A stretch of 64,000 nucleotides of DNA from Glycine soja (taxonomy: Eukaryota > Streptophyta > Magnoliopsida > Fabales > Fabaceae), in NCBI RefSeq assembly GCF_004193775.1, contig NC_041010.1:44195562-44259561 (forward strand), in the 5' to 3' direction. Position 1 is the first letter of the stretch; each line of letters begins with the position of its first letter. Below the pieces are notes generated by a model. That model searched no databases and was not told where the DNA came from. It worked only from the letters and a program-made list of their open reading frames with translations. Made by a program: the position numbers and the translations under genes. Of this stretch, positions 61,661 through 64,000 are shown one piece after another.

Positions 61661-64000
61661 CAAGTTTTACCCACCAAATCTTTCATGGATCTTTTGAAAG
61701 TGTCAATTCTCGTGCTTCTGGGCACGCCCTTTCTTTTTCATTCTATAGAGATTATCTTCAATTTCTGGCCATCCTTTTCCTTACTTTCAAGTTTCAACAC
61801 TATTTTTCTTTTTCTTCTAATTTCACAAAGCTAGTGTGTTTAGATAAAAATAAAACTGATATGAATTACACACCCCTATACTCTTCTTTTATCCAAACAT
61901 ACTAAAAACAAAAACATATGTATAGGTTCCATTATACCTTTCTGGGAAAGAGGAAATAAAATGTGGAGAGAAATTAAAATTTTAAATTTAAATTAATTGA
62001 AAATAAAAATGTTCTTTTCAGTTAAAAATGTTTACGTAGTCTTATATTATAATATGTTTTATATTTTAAAATAACAATCAATCATATTATTTTCTTATAC
62101 AAAATATTAATAAATGATACATAAATATTTTAGTATTATTTATAAAAACATTTTATCGTAATTATTTCATTTTTTATAAACGTTTAACTTTTTTTAACAT
62201 TTTAGACTTACCTCCACCAACATAAAGTGCTCTTCAAATAATTTTAAAACAAAAAGTATTTATAACAAATTAAATATTTAATCCATTGACAATTATCGAA
62301 TATTAAAAACTTAAACTTTCTCCGAAATAATTAAAAATAAAAAAATTACTTATTATAAATCGTTTAAACTTGTAATCTATTCCCACTCATCGAATCATTT
62401 CGACGCATGCATAAACGAATTCCGATTATTTCTTTTATTAGTTAGTTATAAAAAAATTATCCTTTCTTTTCTTAAGATCACCATATCTTTGTGTTGAAAA
62501 AGTAAAAGAAAATCCAAATCATACATTAATATGCCTTTTCAGGTTAAAATTTTATATATGTGTAATGTATGAAATGATTAAAAGATAATTTATTTGTAAA
62601 CCTATTAAAATATACTTTTTATTTGTTAATTGAAAATAAAGTGATATTATATAAAAAATTTAAAACATATATATGATTTGTATACATTTATAAATATGTA
62701 ATTTTATAATCAGTATTCATCTATATTTAAAAAATGAGATGTTACAAATGTAATTTTGTGGTAAATTGGTTTTCAATTATGTAGAATTTTGTATATTTTA
62801 ACCTGCTTAATGAAAATATAAGACCTATTAGAGTATCTCATTGGGAGTTATTTACAGGGTACCCCATAATTAGAATTGATGTGATAGCTCTTATTAAAAA
62901 TTGTTATGTATATAAGAAAACAGTTAATTCTTAATTGTTGTGTATATAAGAAACATTTCTTAATTAATAGTTATCAAGAATTGTGTGACAATTTTAAAAC
63001 TTGTTTTTGTGACTATTTTAAAACCAAAAATTTTGTTCTTAAAATTTGCACCATTAAAGAAAAAATAATACTTGTTGGAGTGCTACTGTTGAGAATGCTC
63101 TTAAATTAATGAAATATCGCAATTATTAAAAAAAATGGAATAAGTATTTTTTTTCATAAAGAGATGAATCACCACCGGTAGAAAAATAATTTAAAAAACT
63201 ATTTAATTGATATTTTCAAACGCATCACTAGTAGTAAGAAAAACATATGATCAATGAAATATCAACGAAAAATTCCAATGATATCGATCTGTTCATATCT
63301 CAGCAGTAGCTACTTATATCTGCTATATAAGATGCTGATAGAAAGAAAATAAAAAACTCTTCATAAAAAATCTCAAATACTAGCAGTTGTATTTGTTGTA
63401 CAAAGATTGTCTGCAATTCACCCAATCATGGTATATGCTCATTTCAAAACCAATGCATTCCACATAAATAATGAATAATGCGTAAGAACACGAGAACAGG
63501 GAGGGATAAAGTACTGGGGGTGTAAGAGTGATACCATTTGCTATAAAAAAAAAATTATTGATGAAAAAATATAAATGAAAACTTCAATTTAGTTATTTAA
63601 TCAATAAAATTTAAACAATTAATTTTCTACTTTTAACTTCTACCCTTATATTTATTGCTTACTTTAAACAAGTTTTCATAATCATTGAATTATTTTTTTA
63701 TTCTGTATAAAATCATATCACATTTTCACAACTCGGATTTATTTATGTATACATAGTATAATAGCATTTGCAAGTATACATAGAAATTAATTATTATATT
63801 TTTCTGACTATAGAATTATGTTTTTTTTTCTTCAAACAATTAATTTGATTAGAGTAATCTTTTGCATGTACATTATTAATCAATCAAATCGTTATCACCG
63901 ACCTTATTTATGAAATATAATTCCTATTGACCTTAATCAAACACAATTAAAACGGTGCTTTCCTTTATTAGCCATAGGTATAATTTGCCCCCTGTTCTCC
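61661..64000. other. Intergenic, AT-rich, no gene seen
   Basis: Strongly AT-rich to the right edge, with only low-complexity frames. Confidence 0.6.

Overview
The window is plant nuclear DNA, very probably from a legume close to soybean. Genes are intron-rich with GT..AG junctions, intergenic DNA is AT-rich, and there is an Au-type SINE, a Gypsy-like solo LTR and several plant protein families. No prokaryotic or organellar features were seen. Nothing here is a clear new multi-gene system; the points of interest are a candidate microRNA hairpin, two damaged paralogues and many transposon insertions.

Layout. (1) 7-17240, minus: 24 exons, open at the left edge, of a VIH/PPIP5K-type inositol pyrophosphate kinase with an ATP-grasp kinase half and a histidine-acid-phosphatase half. 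Its introns carry an Au SINE, a LINE remnant, a solo LTR, an inverted-repeat element and a Mutator-like element. (2) 17.4-24.5 kb: AT-rich intergenic DNA. (3) 24550-26008, minus: two-exon DUF569 (beta-trefoil) protein. (4) 28100-32023, plus: four-exon GT14 glycosyltransferase of the glucuronosyltransferase type, with a very C-rich first exon. (5) 32.5-33.2 kb: hAT-like non-autonomous element; 34.69-34.79 kb, minus: hairpin resembling the miR391/miR4376/miR5225 superfamily. (6) 36794-39990, minus: five-exon secreted GDSL esterase/lipase. (7) 40.9-47.3 kb: decayed receptor-kinase sequence (MIK2-like) with a broken gene at 44.16-45.85 kb, partial duplicates upstream and Copia remnants on both sides. 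(8) 48978-50480, minus: intact single-exon AAA-ATPase (ASD/BCS1-like); 56986-57999, minus: shortened paralogue that lacks the N-terminal region, an internal segment and one conserved arginine. (9) 53.8-54.1 kb: CACTA-like terminus beside a recent tandem duplication; 55.7 kb: RNase H remnant. (10) 58-64 kb: AT-rich DNA with no gene seen and a small GC-rich patch with two CACGTG motifs near 61.6 kb.

The genes are unrelated in function, as is usual in plants. The only paralogy links are the AAA-ATPase pair and the receptor-kinase fragments. Exon boundaries were read by hand from splice sites, reading-frame phase and remembered family conservation; no search or transcript data were used.
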